A stretch of 14,429 nucleotides of DNA, from NCBI GenBank assembly GCA_023145125.1, contig JAGLEK010000475.1, positions 1-14,429 on the forward strand, written 5' to 3'. The DNA comes from Bacteroidales bacterium. Lineage in GTDB: Bacteria > Bacteroidota > Bacteroidia > Bacteroidales > B18-G4. The position numbers and the translations under genes are program-made. The notes under the pieces were generated by a model. The model made no database searches, was not told the origin of the DNA, and worked only from the letters and a program-made list of their open reading frames with translations. This document shows positions 7,105 to 13,906 of this stretch, piece by piece. Positions within the stretch are counted from its first letter, which is position 1. Each line of letters opens with the position of its first letter.

Positions 7105-7914
7105 ATGCAGTTTAACCGGCCCGATAGCACAAAACAAATAAATGTGGAGTTTTCTGTCACTGATTCCACAGCTATGGTTTTGGCTGACAGTATGCCGGCA
7201 GATACTGAAATTGAAGCCTTTAAGTCGCTTTTTAAAACTGAAGTAAAAGTTACGCCACTTAAGGAGGAGCCACTGCCGGAGCAGGTACATCCGGTTTGGG
7301 TTCCCATGATACTGCTTGTATGTTTTATCCTCCTGGCATGGGGCAGGCTGTTTTTCAGAAGACGGCTTGACATGATCTTCAGAGCCGTTTTTGCGAAGAA
7401 CTATGCCAATCAGCTGATCAGGGAAGGAGATATTTTCAACGAACGAATAGGCCTTATCCTCTTTTTTAATTACATCAATATGATGGCACTGTTTGTTTAC
7501 CTTTCGCTGCCATTACTGAATATCAATGTGCCGGACTTTCCGCCCTTCATCCTGTACCTGATACTGGCCGGTTCCTTCCTGGGTTTATGGGCTTTTAAAG
7601 TCATTTTTGTAAGGCTGCTTTCAGTCCTTTTCAATACGCTTGAGTATTCACGGGACCTGCTGGCCAACCTGTACATTTATAATTTATTTGCGGGGATCAT
7701 CATGCTACCTGCCATTGCATGCATGGCATATGCAGATGCAGAGCTGTTCTTTTACATAATCCTGGCAATCATACCCTTAGTATATCTTCTAAGAATAATA
7801 CGGGCTGCTGCCATAGGATTTACAGTCATAAAATTTTCCGTATTTCATTTATTATTGTATCTTTGCACCCTCGAAATTTTACCATTGATCGTTCTGGCTA
7901 AAATATTGATGTGA
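7105..7914 (+). CDS. DUF4271 integral membrane protein
   Basis: This 269-residue protein has a polar N-terminal part (1–60) and then about six hydrophobic segments, near 64–84, 115–138, 146–169, 188–210, 213–235 and 245–268. The fold and its place directly ahead of hemD match the DUF4271 family, which is largely confined to Bacteroidota. No catalytic motif is visible and no function is established. The link to hemD hints at a role in tetrapyrrole metabolism or simply at conserved gene order. The start at 7105 is bounded by an in-frame TGA at 7096–7098, so the coding region cannot extend upstream. The assignment rests on context plus membrane topology, since I could not run a profile search. 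Confidence 0.75.
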   Translation: MQFNRPDSTKQINVEFSVTDSTAMVLADSMPADTEIEAFKSLFKTEVKVTPLKEEPLPEQVHPVWVPMILLVCFILLAWGRLFFRRRLDMIFRAVFAKNYANQLIREGDIFNERIGLILFFNYINMMALFVYLSLPLLNINVPDFPPFILYLILAGSFLGLWAFKVIFVRLLSVLFNTLEYSRDLLANLYIYNLFAGIIMLPAIACMAYADAELFFYIILAIIPLVYLLRIIRAAAIGFTVIKFSVFHLLLYLCTLEILPLIVLAKILM

Positions 7915-7922
7915 AACATGAT

Positions 7923-7938
7923 CCTATAAAATTATAGG
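7923..7938. repeat. Perfect inverted repeat before hemD
   Basis: CCTATAA (7923–7929) and TTATAGG (7932–7938) form a perfect 7-bp inverted repeat around AA, between the DUF4271 stop and hemD. There is no T-run after it, so it is not a standard terminator. It could be a small operator or an mRNA hairpin near the hemD ribosome site. Its low GC content means chance is possible. Confidence 0.4.
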
Positions 7939-7985
7939 ACTGGGAATTGAAAGAATTGTTCGTTTCATTAAAATTAGGTGCAACA

Positions 7986-8735
7986 GTGAAAATAAAAAAC
8001 ATACTTGTATCACAACCCGAACCTGCTGATCTGGAAAAATCTCCATACGGAGAGCTTGCCAAAAACTTCAACCTGAATATAGACTTCAACAAATTTATCA
8101 AGATCGAAGGTGTATGTTCAAAAGAATTCCGGCAAAACCGCCTGCAGCTTTTAGACTTTACTGCCATTATCTTTACCAGCAGGAACTCTGTTGATCATTT
8201 CTTCCGGCTTGCCAAAGATTTAAGGGCAGAGATACCCGACACCATGAAGTATTTCTGTATTTCAGAATCAACAGCTTTTTATTTGCAGAAATATGTTCAA
8301 TATCGCAAACGCAAGATCTTTCACGGGAAGCAAAGCTTTGAACAGCTGATGGAACTCATCAAAAAGCATAAAGATGAGAAATATCTCCTGCCGTGTTCTG
8401 ATATTCATAAAGCAAGCATGACCAAAATGCTTGATGAGCAAAAGATCGATTATGAGAAAGCTGTTTTTTACAAAACACTGGCCAGCGATCTTTCCCATCT
8501 TGATATTAAGGACTATGACATGCTGATCTTTTTCAGCCCGTCAGGTGTTAAATCACTTGTGAAGAATTTCCCGGAGTTTAAGCAAAACTCTACTCTCATC
8601 GCTGCTTTTGGGCCTACAACCGGCAAGGCGGTAAATGAAGCAGGACTTAAGCTAAACATTTCTGCTCCCACCAAAACAGCTCCATCCATGACCATGGCCA
8701 TTGAGCAATATATTCATAAAATGAACAAAAAGTAG
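7986..8735 (+). CDS. hemD: Uroporphyrinogen-III synthase
   Basis: HemD closes and inverts ring D of hydroxymethylbilane to give uroporphyrinogen III, the branch point to haem, sirohaem and B12. The family is poorly conserved in sequence. The support here is overall length (249 residues), the Bacteroidota-type N-terminus KIKNILVSQPEP, the segment IIFTSRNSVDHF, the central LIFFSPSGVKSL and the C-terminal FGPTTGKAV, plus location between DUF4271 and rnpA. I chose the GTG at 7986 because translation from it begins MKIKNILVSQP, the usual start of these proteins, with AGGTG upstream. A TTG at 7947 would add 13 residues with no clear ribosome site. The protein is cytoplasmic and has no signal peptide. 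A hairpin with a T-run follows the gene. Confidence 0.88.
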   Translation: MKIKNILVSQPEPADLEKSPYGELAKNFNLNIDFNKFIKIEGVCSKEFRQNRLQLLDFTAIIFTSRNSVDHFFRLAKDLRAEIPDTMKYFCISESTAFYLQKYVQYRKRKIFHGKQSFEQLMELIKKHKDEKYLLPCSDIHKASMTKMLDEQKIDYEKAVFYKTLASDLSHLDIKDYDMLIFFSPSGVKSLVKNFPEFKQNSTLIAAFGPTTGKAVNEAGLKLNISAPTKTAPSMTMAIEQYIHKMNKK

Positions 8736-8770
8736 GTAGTGGGAGTTTACAAAATATAAATCAAATCATC

Positions 8771-8802
8771 AAAAGGGGGGTAGTTGCACTTATCCCCTTT
8801 TT
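8771..8802 (+). terminator. Probable terminator between hemD and rnpA
   Basis: AAAAGGGG (8771–8778) is complementary to CCCCTTTT (8794–8801), with an extra T, separated by about 15 nt. It begins 36 bp after the hemD stop. Only four G·C pairs support the stem and the loop is long, so termination may be partial. It lies about 60 bp ahead of rnpA; no TAnnTTTG element was found between it and rnpA. Confidence 0.55.
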
Positions 8803-8862
8803 CATGCAAAAAAGATTTATTCACATTAAATAAAGTATTAGCTCCGGGCAACCATTAAGGAT

Positions 8863-9270
8863 ATGAGGCAAACTTTCAGGAAAGAAGAGCGATTAAAAAG
8901 CGGCAGGGTGATCAAAATGCTTTTTTCCCACGGGAATACTTTCTTGATTCATCCTTTCAGGGTTAACTGGGTAAGCAGTGCAGGAGAAAGTAAATATCCG
9001 GCACGTGTCCTTGTTGGCGTTTCGAAGAAAAATATTAAAAAGGCAAGCGAACGCAATCACTTGAAAAGGCTCTGCAGGGAAGCCTACAGGAAAAATAAAT
9101 ACCTGCTCTACGATTACCTGGAGGGTCGCAATGTTAACTGTGATTTCTCGATGATATATATCGGCAGGTCCAAACCCGATTATACAACAGTCGAAAAGAA
9201 AATAATCCTGCTCCTGGAACGTTTAATATCAGAATTGGATTTACAACCGGCAGAAAATAAAATATTATGA
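8863..9270 (+). CDS. rnpA: Ribonuclease P protein component
   Basis: RnpA is the small basic subunit that helps the RNase P ribozyme bind and trim the 5' leader of precursor tRNAs. The 135 residues contain the family signature ASERNHLKRLCREAYR (61–76), the RNR region that contacts RNA, after the usual N-terminal KEERLKSG. The protein is rich in Lys and Arg. It lies downstream of hemD, as in other Bacteroidota. yidD, which often follows rnpA in bacteria, is absent here; the last 4 bp instead overlap the S41 protease start (ATGA), implying translational coupling to that gene. Confidence 0.95.
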   Translation: MRQTFRKEERLKSGRVIKMLFSHGNTFLIHPFRVNWVSSAGESKYPARVLVGVSKKNIKKASERNHLKRLCREAYRKNKYLLYDYLEGRNVNCDFSMIYIGRSKPDYTTVEKKIILLLERLISELDLQPAENKIL

Positions 9271-10979
9271 GATCAATGACTTTTTTCAGATACCTCTTTC
9301 TCCTCATATTTGTGTTCAGTGCATTTACAATAAGCAGCAGGGGACAAAACGAAAACAACTTTGAAATTTCCAAGAACCTTGAAATATTCATCTCCCTGTA
9401 CAATGAGCTCAATAAGAACTATGTAGATGAGATCAATCCCGGAGAGCTTATGGTCACAGGTATTGAATCTATGCTCAATACACTGGATCCTTACACTGTC
9501 TATATCCCTGAATCACAGATAGAAGATTACCGGATGATCACTACCGGTCAGTATGGCGGCATCGGCTCCCTTATTCATAAGAATGGCGCTTATGTGGTAA
9601 TTTCCGAGCCCTACGAAGGATATCCGGCTCATAAAACCGGGCTGCTTGCAGGCGACCGTGTACTTTATATCAATGGTGAAGATATGCTGGATAAGCCTTC
9701 TGATGAAGTAAGTAAATTCCTTAAAGGCCAGCCCGGAACCAGTGTGAATATCATCGTTGAAAGAGATGGAGAAGCTGAGCCCCTCAGCTTTGAGGTTAAT
9801 CGGGAAAACATTACCATCAAAGACATCCCTTATTACGGTATGTTGAATGAAGATATAGGATATATTAAGCTTACAGGGTTTACACAGCAGGCAGGCAATG
9901 CGGTAAAAGAAGCCCTTGTAGGCCTCAAAAACGAGTATGACCCAAAAGGAATTATCCTTGACCTGAGAAACAATGGTGGAGGATTGCTTGCTGAAGCGGT
10001 AAACGTCACTAACATTTTTGTTGAAAAGGGCCGCCTGGTAGTAAGCACAAAAGGAAAAGTCAAAAGCAGGAACCAGGATCATCACACCCGCTTCAACAGC
10101 ATCGATACAAAGATCCCCCTGGTTGTGCTGGTAAATGCCCACAGTGCATCTGCTTCAGAGATCGTGGCCGGAGCCATACAGGACATGGACCGCGGTGTTG
10201 TTCTGGGACAACGCTCCTTTGGCAAAGGTCTTGTTCAGAATGTAATACCCCTGAGCTATAACTCACAGGTGAAGGTTACCGTTGCAAAGTATTATATCCC
10301 TTCGGGGAGATGCATACAGGCCATCGACTATTCCATGAAAGATGATGATGGCCACTTCACCAAGATACCAGATTCACTGGTTAATGAGTTTAGCACCCAA
10401 AACGGACGGCCTGTCTTCGATGGTGGTGGCATCGAACCCGATATCTGCATGCAGCCCCGAAAATACAGCCAGATACTTACAAGCCTGTTCACCAAGTTCC
10501 TCATATTTGATTATGCAACCAAGTATGTTATGGCACATCCTGAAATTGATTCCCCGGAGGAGTTTCAGATTGATGATGAAATGTATAACGATTTCATCAC
10601 TTTCCTTAGCGATAAGGATTATGACTATACTACCGCGGCTGAGCGTAGTTTGAAGGCATTAAAAGAATCTGCAGTTGATGAAGGCTATTATGATGCCGTC
10701 AAGGAGCAATACGAAGCCCTGAAAGTCGCTATCATGCACAGCAAGGAGGAAGATCTCCTCACCTACCGGGATGAGATCAGCGAAATATTGAAAATGGAGA
10801 TCGTAACACGCTATTACTATCAGGAAGGCAAGATCAGGGCTTCCCTCAGCAGCGACCCCGATATTAATCGTGCCATCCGGATACTGGAAGAACCGGCAAC
10901 ATATCAATCGATTCTTGAAGGCACATATTCAGAAGAAAATGCCTCAGGCAAGGTTCTAAAGGAAAATGGTAAGGGTTGA
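9267..10979 (+). CDS. S41-family C-terminal processing peptidase (CtpA-like)
   Basis: This 570-residue exported serine protease belongs to the tail-specific (Prc/Ctp) family, which cleaves periplasmic proteins near their C-termini. An N-terminal signal peptide (about 1–26, hydrophobic stretch 8–22) has no lipobox cysteine. A PDZ domain spans about 95–180, starting at YGGIG, and the S41 catalytic core about 195–370. The Ser-Lys dyad is visible: S295 in SASASEI and K320 in RSFGKG, the 25-residue spacing known for this family. The remaining ~180 residues form a C-terminal extension that includes helical, charge-rich sequence and is common in Bacteroidota homologues. The ATG overlaps the rnpA stop by 4 bp. 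The natural substrate is unknown. Confidence 0.94.
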   Translation: MRSMTFFRYLFLLIFVFSAFTISSRGQNENNFEISKNLEIFISLYNELNKNYVDEINPGELMVTGIESMLNTLDPYTVYIPESQIEDYRMITTGQYGGIGSLIHKNGAYVVISEPYEGYPAHKTGLLAGDRVLYINGEDMLDKPSDEVSKFLKGQPGTSVNIIVERDGEAEPLSFEVNRENITIKDIPYYGMLNEDIGYIKLTGFTQQAGNAVKEALVGLKNEYDPKGIILDLRNNGGGLLAEAVNVTNIFVEKGRLVVSTKGKVKSRNQDHHTRFNSIDTKIPLVVLVNAHSASASEIVAGAIQDMDRGVVLGQRSFGKGLVQNVIPLSYNSQVKVTVAKYYIPSGRCIQAIDYSMKDDDGHFTKIPDSLVNEFSTQNGRPVFDGGGIEPDICMQPRKYSQILTSLFTKFLIFDYATKYVMAHPEIDSPEEFQIDDEMYNDFITFLSDKDYDYTTAAERSLKALKESAVDEGYYDAVKEQYEALKVAIMHSKEEDLLTYRDEISEILKMEIVTRYYYQEGKIRASLSSDPDINRAIRILEEPATYQSILEGTYSEENASGKVLKENGKG

Positions 10980-11029
10980 TGTAACAGTTTGATGCATTTT
11001 TCTGTATAATACACTGATTATTATAAAGA

Positions 11030-11527
11030 ATGATGACCCAAAAAAGCATTCAAATAGCAGTTGAAGAATATAATTCCATGGCAGACCTGCCGGAGGCGGA
11101 CCTCGTATTGATGAAATTGGCTGAGGAGGCGTTGAATGCTGCTTATGCAGCTTATTCTCATTACAGGGTCGGTGCTGCTTTACGGCTTTCGAATGGTAAA
11201 ATACTGACAGGAAACAACCAGGAGAATGCTGCTTATCCCTCCGGCTTGTGTGCAGAAAGGGTTGCCATGTTCTACGCTAAATCTCAATTCCCTGACGAAA
11301 ATATTGAAGCCATTGCCATAAGCGCCAGGTCTGAGGACTTCACGATCGAGGAGGCGGTCTCCCCCTGCGGAGCATGCCGGCAGGTGATGGCAGAATACCA
11401 GATACAGCAAAACAGTCCCATTCGTGTTGTCATGAAAGGTGAGAAAGGGCCGTTGCTGGCTGTAAACTCCATTAAAGCATTACTGCCTCTTATGTTCCAT
11501 GCTGAAGAATTAAAAAGAAAGGGCTAA
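11030..11527 (+). CDS. cdd: Cytidine deaminase
   Basis: This cytoplasmic pyrimidine-salvage enzyme hydrolyses cytidine and deoxycytidine to uridine and deoxyuridine. The 165 residues contain the zinc site of the family: GLCAERVA with ligand C74 and proton-shuttle E76, and PCGACRQ with ligands C113 and C116. Three cysteine ligands mark the small tetrameric type rather than the larger dimeric E. coli type. The substrate motif is seen as ENAAYPSG (65–72). Two adjacent ATG codons (11030 and 11033) could serve as start; I keep the first. The stop is one base from the thioesterase start, so the genes are probably co-transcribed. Confidence 0.95.
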   Translation: MMTQKSIQIAVEEYNSMADLPEADLVLMKLAEEALNAAYAAYSHYRVGAALRLSNGKILTGNNQENAAYPSGLCAERVAMFYAKSQFPDENIEAIAISARSEDFTIEEAVSPCGACRQVMAEYQIQQNSPIRVVMKGEKGPLLAVNSIKALLPLMFHAEELKRKG

Positions 11528-11528
11528 G

Positions 11529-11924
11529 ATGGAACTTGTATCCTCTCAAATTTGCAAAACCGGCGATATCGGCATCTATAATAATCTCTTCGGAGGCAAG
11601 TTGCTGGCCTGGCTTGATGAAGCAGGAGGGACATACTCTGCTTCCATCTGCTGCACACCATATATGATCACCCTTAAGATGGATGAGGTCGTATTTAAAA
11701 AACCTGTAAAGGTGAACGATCATATCCGTATTTATGGCGAAGTAAGCAGAATGGGAAATTCCTCTCTTACGATTAACCTGGAAGCCAGAAGGTTCAACTT
11801 TTCATCACATAAGGAGGAACTCGTTTGCTCAACAACCATTACCTTTGTGAGGATTGACGAATACGGGCAGGCAGTGCCGATAGCTGAAGAAATCAGAAAC
11901 AAATATAAAAATCTCAAAAAATGA
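11529..11924 (+). CDS. Hotdog-fold acyl-CoA thioesterase (YciA/BACH type)
   Basis: This predicted cytoplasmic enzyme of 131 residues would hydrolyse acyl-CoA thioesters to free acid and CoA. The segment NLFGGKLLAWLDEAGG (19–34) is the characteristic hotdog motif, with an acidic pair (D30, E31) on the central helix at the expected catalytic position. The C-terminal half has the strand pattern of a single hotdog domain, so it should work as a multimer. It begins one base after the cdd stop and overlaps the next gene by 4 bp (ATGA), which suggests a tight operon. The acyl chain preference cannot be read from the sequence. Confidence 0.88.
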   Translation: MELVSSQICKTGDIGIYNNLFGGKLLAWLDEAGGTYSASICCTPYMITLKMDEVVFKKPVKVNDHIRIYGEVSRMGNSSLTINLEARRFNFSSHKEELVCSTTITFVRIDEYGQAVPIAEEIRNKYKNLKK

Positions 11925-12796
11925 AAAAATTAATACTCCCCATTATCATGATCGCCTTTTCACTCATGGCGATGAAAGCCGATAAAGAAGCATATCGCAT
12001 TTTCGATCAGAAAGGTAAAAAAGCATCCTATGCTAAGCTTTTCCGCCAGGCCATGGAAGCAGATGTGGTACTGTTCGGTGAACTGCATAATAATCCAATT
12101 TGCCACTGGCTGCAGCTTGAACTCAGCAAGGACTTGTTCAACGAAAAAGGGGAGCAAGTCGTTTTTGGAGCTGAAATGTTCGAAAGGGACGGGCAACTTA
12201 TCCTTGATGAATATACCGAAGGAGTGATCAGCACTAAAAACTTTGAATCGCAGGCGCGGCTCTGGCCAAATTATGAAACCGATTATAAGCCATTGGTGGA
12301 ATTTGCAAAAGAAAACAACATTCCATTTATTGCCACCAATGTACCCAGGCGTTATGCATCCGTCACTTTCAAACAGGGATTCGAAGGCCTGGATGAACTT
12401 GGGGAACACGCAAAAATGTTCTTACCTCCCCTGCCGATCCCTTATGACCCGGAATTGCCCGGCTACAAAGCCATGCTCGATATGGGCGGCGGTGGAATGG
12501 GCGGCAGGCCTTCCTCAGACAACTTCCCCAAGGCACAGGCTATAAAAGATGCCACCATGGCACATTTTATCCTTGAGAACCTGGCGGAAGGACAGGTATT
12601 CATTCACTATCACGGTACTTACCACAGTAATAATTTCGAAGGTATTGTATGGTACCTGAACCAATACAGGCCGGGATTGAACATCATGACGATCGCCAGT
12701 ACGGAACAAGCATCTGTTGATGGGCTGGAAGAAGAAAATGAAGGGCTGGCGGATTACATACTTGTTATTCCTGAGACGATGACGAAGACGTATTAA
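11921..12796 (+). CDS. ChaN-like exported protein
   Basis: This 291-residue protein matches the ChaN/DUF399 family, some members of which are haem-binding lipoproteins linked to iron uptake. Family traits are GELHNNP (near 53–59), AEMFERDGQLILDEY (near 85–99) and a late YHGTYHSNNF with several histidines. A signal peptide is likely (about 1–20, ending AMKA). It has no lipobox cysteine, so unlike Campylobacter ChaN it is probably soluble in the periplasm. A glycine-rich stretch GGGGMGGR (189–196) precedes the conserved helix. Haem binding is therefore a family-based guess. It overlaps the thioesterase by 4 bp and is followed 17 bp later by an RNA methyltransferase. Confidence 0.82.
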   Translation: MKKLILPIIMIAFSLMAMKADKEAYRIFDQKGKKASYAKLFRQAMEADVVLFGELHNNPICHWLQLELSKDLFNEKGEQVVFGAEMFERDGQLILDEYTEGVISTKNFESQARLWPNYETDYKPLVEFAKENNIPFIATNVPRRYASVTFKQGFEGLDELGEHAKMFLPPLPIPYDPELPGYKAMLDMGGGGMGGRPSSDNFPKAQAIKDATMAHFILENLAEGQVFIHYHGTYHSNNFEGIVWYLNQYRPGLNIMTIASTEQASVDGLEEENEGLADYILVIPETMTKTY

Positions 12797-12813
12797 ACTC
12801 CAAAATTCACGCA

Positions 12814-13557
12814 GTGCTTAGTCACAACCAGATAAAGTTCATACAGTCGCTGAAGCAAATTAAGTTCAGGAAGGAACTTGGACTGTTCGTGGCGGAAGGG
12901 CCAAAAATCGTTGAAGAGCTCCCGGGCTCAGATATACAGGTGAAAGCAGTTTATGCGCTGGAGGAATGGCTTGAGGAGAATCAGGGAAAGTTTGAATACA
13001 TCAAAGCAGAAATAAACCGGGTCACATCAAAAGAGCTTGAACGCATCAGCAACCTCAGCACTCCCAATAAGGTTCTGGCTGTATGCCATATCCCTGAGAG
13101 AGATACAGAGGAGATCAGTGATGAGGATGGCAGCGTGATCGCACTTGATGGCATCCGCGATCCGGGTAACCTCGGCACCATCATCCGCACTGCCGACTGG
13201 TTTGGCGTCAGGCATATTGTTTGTTCCGAAGATTGTGTCGATGTTTACAACCCTAAGGTTGTACAGGCCACAATGGGATCCATTAGCAGGATAAAGGTAT
13301 ATTACGCCAATCTGGACGAATATCTCGCAGAAAGCAAATTACCGGTTTATGCCACGGTTATGGAAGGCAGTTCGATATGGGATGCAAAGCCCGGCAAAGG
13401 CATTTATGTGATCGGCAATGAGTCGAAGGGGATCAGGCCGGAAATACTGCAACATGCAAGCCATAAGATCTCTATTCCATCTTCAGAAGGAGGAGCCGAA
13501 TCGTTGAATGCGGCGGTTGCCACGGGAGTGATACTTGCTGTTGCAAGTAGATCCTAG
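12814..13557 (+). CDS. SpoU/TrmH-family RNA 2'-O-methyltransferase
   Basis: This 247-residue SPOUT enzyme transfers methyl from S-adenosylmethionine to a ribose 2'-OH in rRNA or tRNA. An N-terminal substrate-binding domain (about 1–95, beginning with FVAEGPKIVEEL) precedes the SPOUT domain. The three motifs are clear: LDGIRDPGNLGTIIRTADW (111–129, N119 and R125), IYVIGNESKGI (197–207), and ISIPSSEGGAESLNAAVA (219–236), which forms part of the knot and cofactor site. The start is GTG at 12814, since no ATG lies between it and the chaN stop and the N-terminus is family-like. The C-terminal Arg-Ser-stop is encoded by a 7-bp repeat. The exact RNA site is unknown. Confidence 0.93.
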   Translation: MLSHNQIKFIQSLKQIKFRKELGLFVAEGPKIVEELPGSDIQVKAVYALEEWLEENQGKFEYIKAEINRVTSKELERISNLSTPNKVLAVCHIPERDTEEISDEDGSVIALDGIRDPGNLGTIIRTADWFGVRHIVCSEDCVDVYNPKVVQATMGSISRIKVYYANLDEYLAESKLPVYATVMEGSSIWDAKPGKGIYVIGNESKGIRPEILQHASHKISIPSSEGGAESLNAAVATGVILAVASRS

Positions 13558-13583
13558 ATCCCTGGATACTGGATGCTGGATAA
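13548..13583. repeat. Second 7-bp tandem repeat, overlapping a stop codon
   Basis: TAGATCC occurs twice (13548–13561); after one extra C come TGGATAC, TGGATGC and TGGATAA (13563–13583), again in 7-bp steps. The first two units contain the last two codons and TAG stop of the RNA methyltransferase. The unit differs from that at 6277–6311, but length and placement at a stop codon are the same. No other feature fills the 91-bp gap except a promoter element. Confidence 0.8.
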
Positions 13584-13612
13584 TTTAGAGAAGTTTACAA
13601 ACAATTTATACA

Positions 13613-13620
13613 TATCTTTG
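13613..13620 (+). promoter_or_regulatory. −7 promoter element for small NqrM-like gene
   Basis: TATCTTTG matches the Bacteroidota −7 consensus TAnnTTTG exactly. A start near 13627 leaves about 22 nt before the ATG at 13649. A −33 TTTG is not clear: the nearest weak candidate, TTTA at 13584–13587, is 25 bp away. It suggests the small gene is transcribed on its own, not with the upstream methyltransferase. Confidence 0.55.
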
Positions 13621-13648
13621 TTGACTCAATAAAAGCAGCTTAACTACC

Positions 13649-13906
13649 ATGACACCAGGCCTTAAAATACTCCTCATAACAATTGTTTTACTGGCACTTG
13701 CCATTTCAGGCATCGCCATCAAGATGTTCCTCAAAAAGGGTGGTGAATTCAAAAAACAATGCAGCAGTGTTGATCCCGAAACGGGAGAGCGCTTTGGTTG
13801 TACTTGCGGAGCTGCAGATGACGGGACCGATTGTGAGAATAAGTCCGATCACCATCACGAAGTCAAAATCAAGGTTGCAGAGCTACCAACCAGTAGCCAT
13901 CATTAA
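13649..13906 (+). CDS. Small Cys-rich single-span membrane protein, NqrM-like
   Basis: This 85-residue protein has one N-terminal membrane helix (about 6–27), then a basic KKGG stretch and a soluble tail with four cysteines: C38, C51, C53 and C62, in the pattern C-x12-C-x-C-x8-C. A histidine cluster (H68–H70) and a final HH follow. The layout of one helix, then K/G-rich linker, then four Cys resembles NqrM (DUF539), an assembly factor of Na+-translocating NADH:quinone oxidoreductase thought to deliver iron to its membrane Fe-S site. Similar small proteins in Bacteroidota are usually annotated only as membrane or secreted protein. The convergent neighbour apbE, whose product flavinylates NqrB/NqrC, strengthens the link. 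The extra histidines are unusual for NqrM. The function is an inference; the gene itself is well supported by a promoter element and codon use like its neighbours. Confidence 0.7.
   Translation: MTPGLKILLITIVLLALAISGIAIKMFLKKGGEFKKQCSSVDPETGERFGCTCGAADDGTDCENKSDHHHEVKIKVAELPTSSHH

Noticed and set aside
10991..11016. TTGATG and TATAAT resembling an E. coli sigma-70 promoter before cdd
   Set aside because: The spacing is only 10 bp rather than about 17, and Bacteroidota use TAnnTTTG-type promoters.
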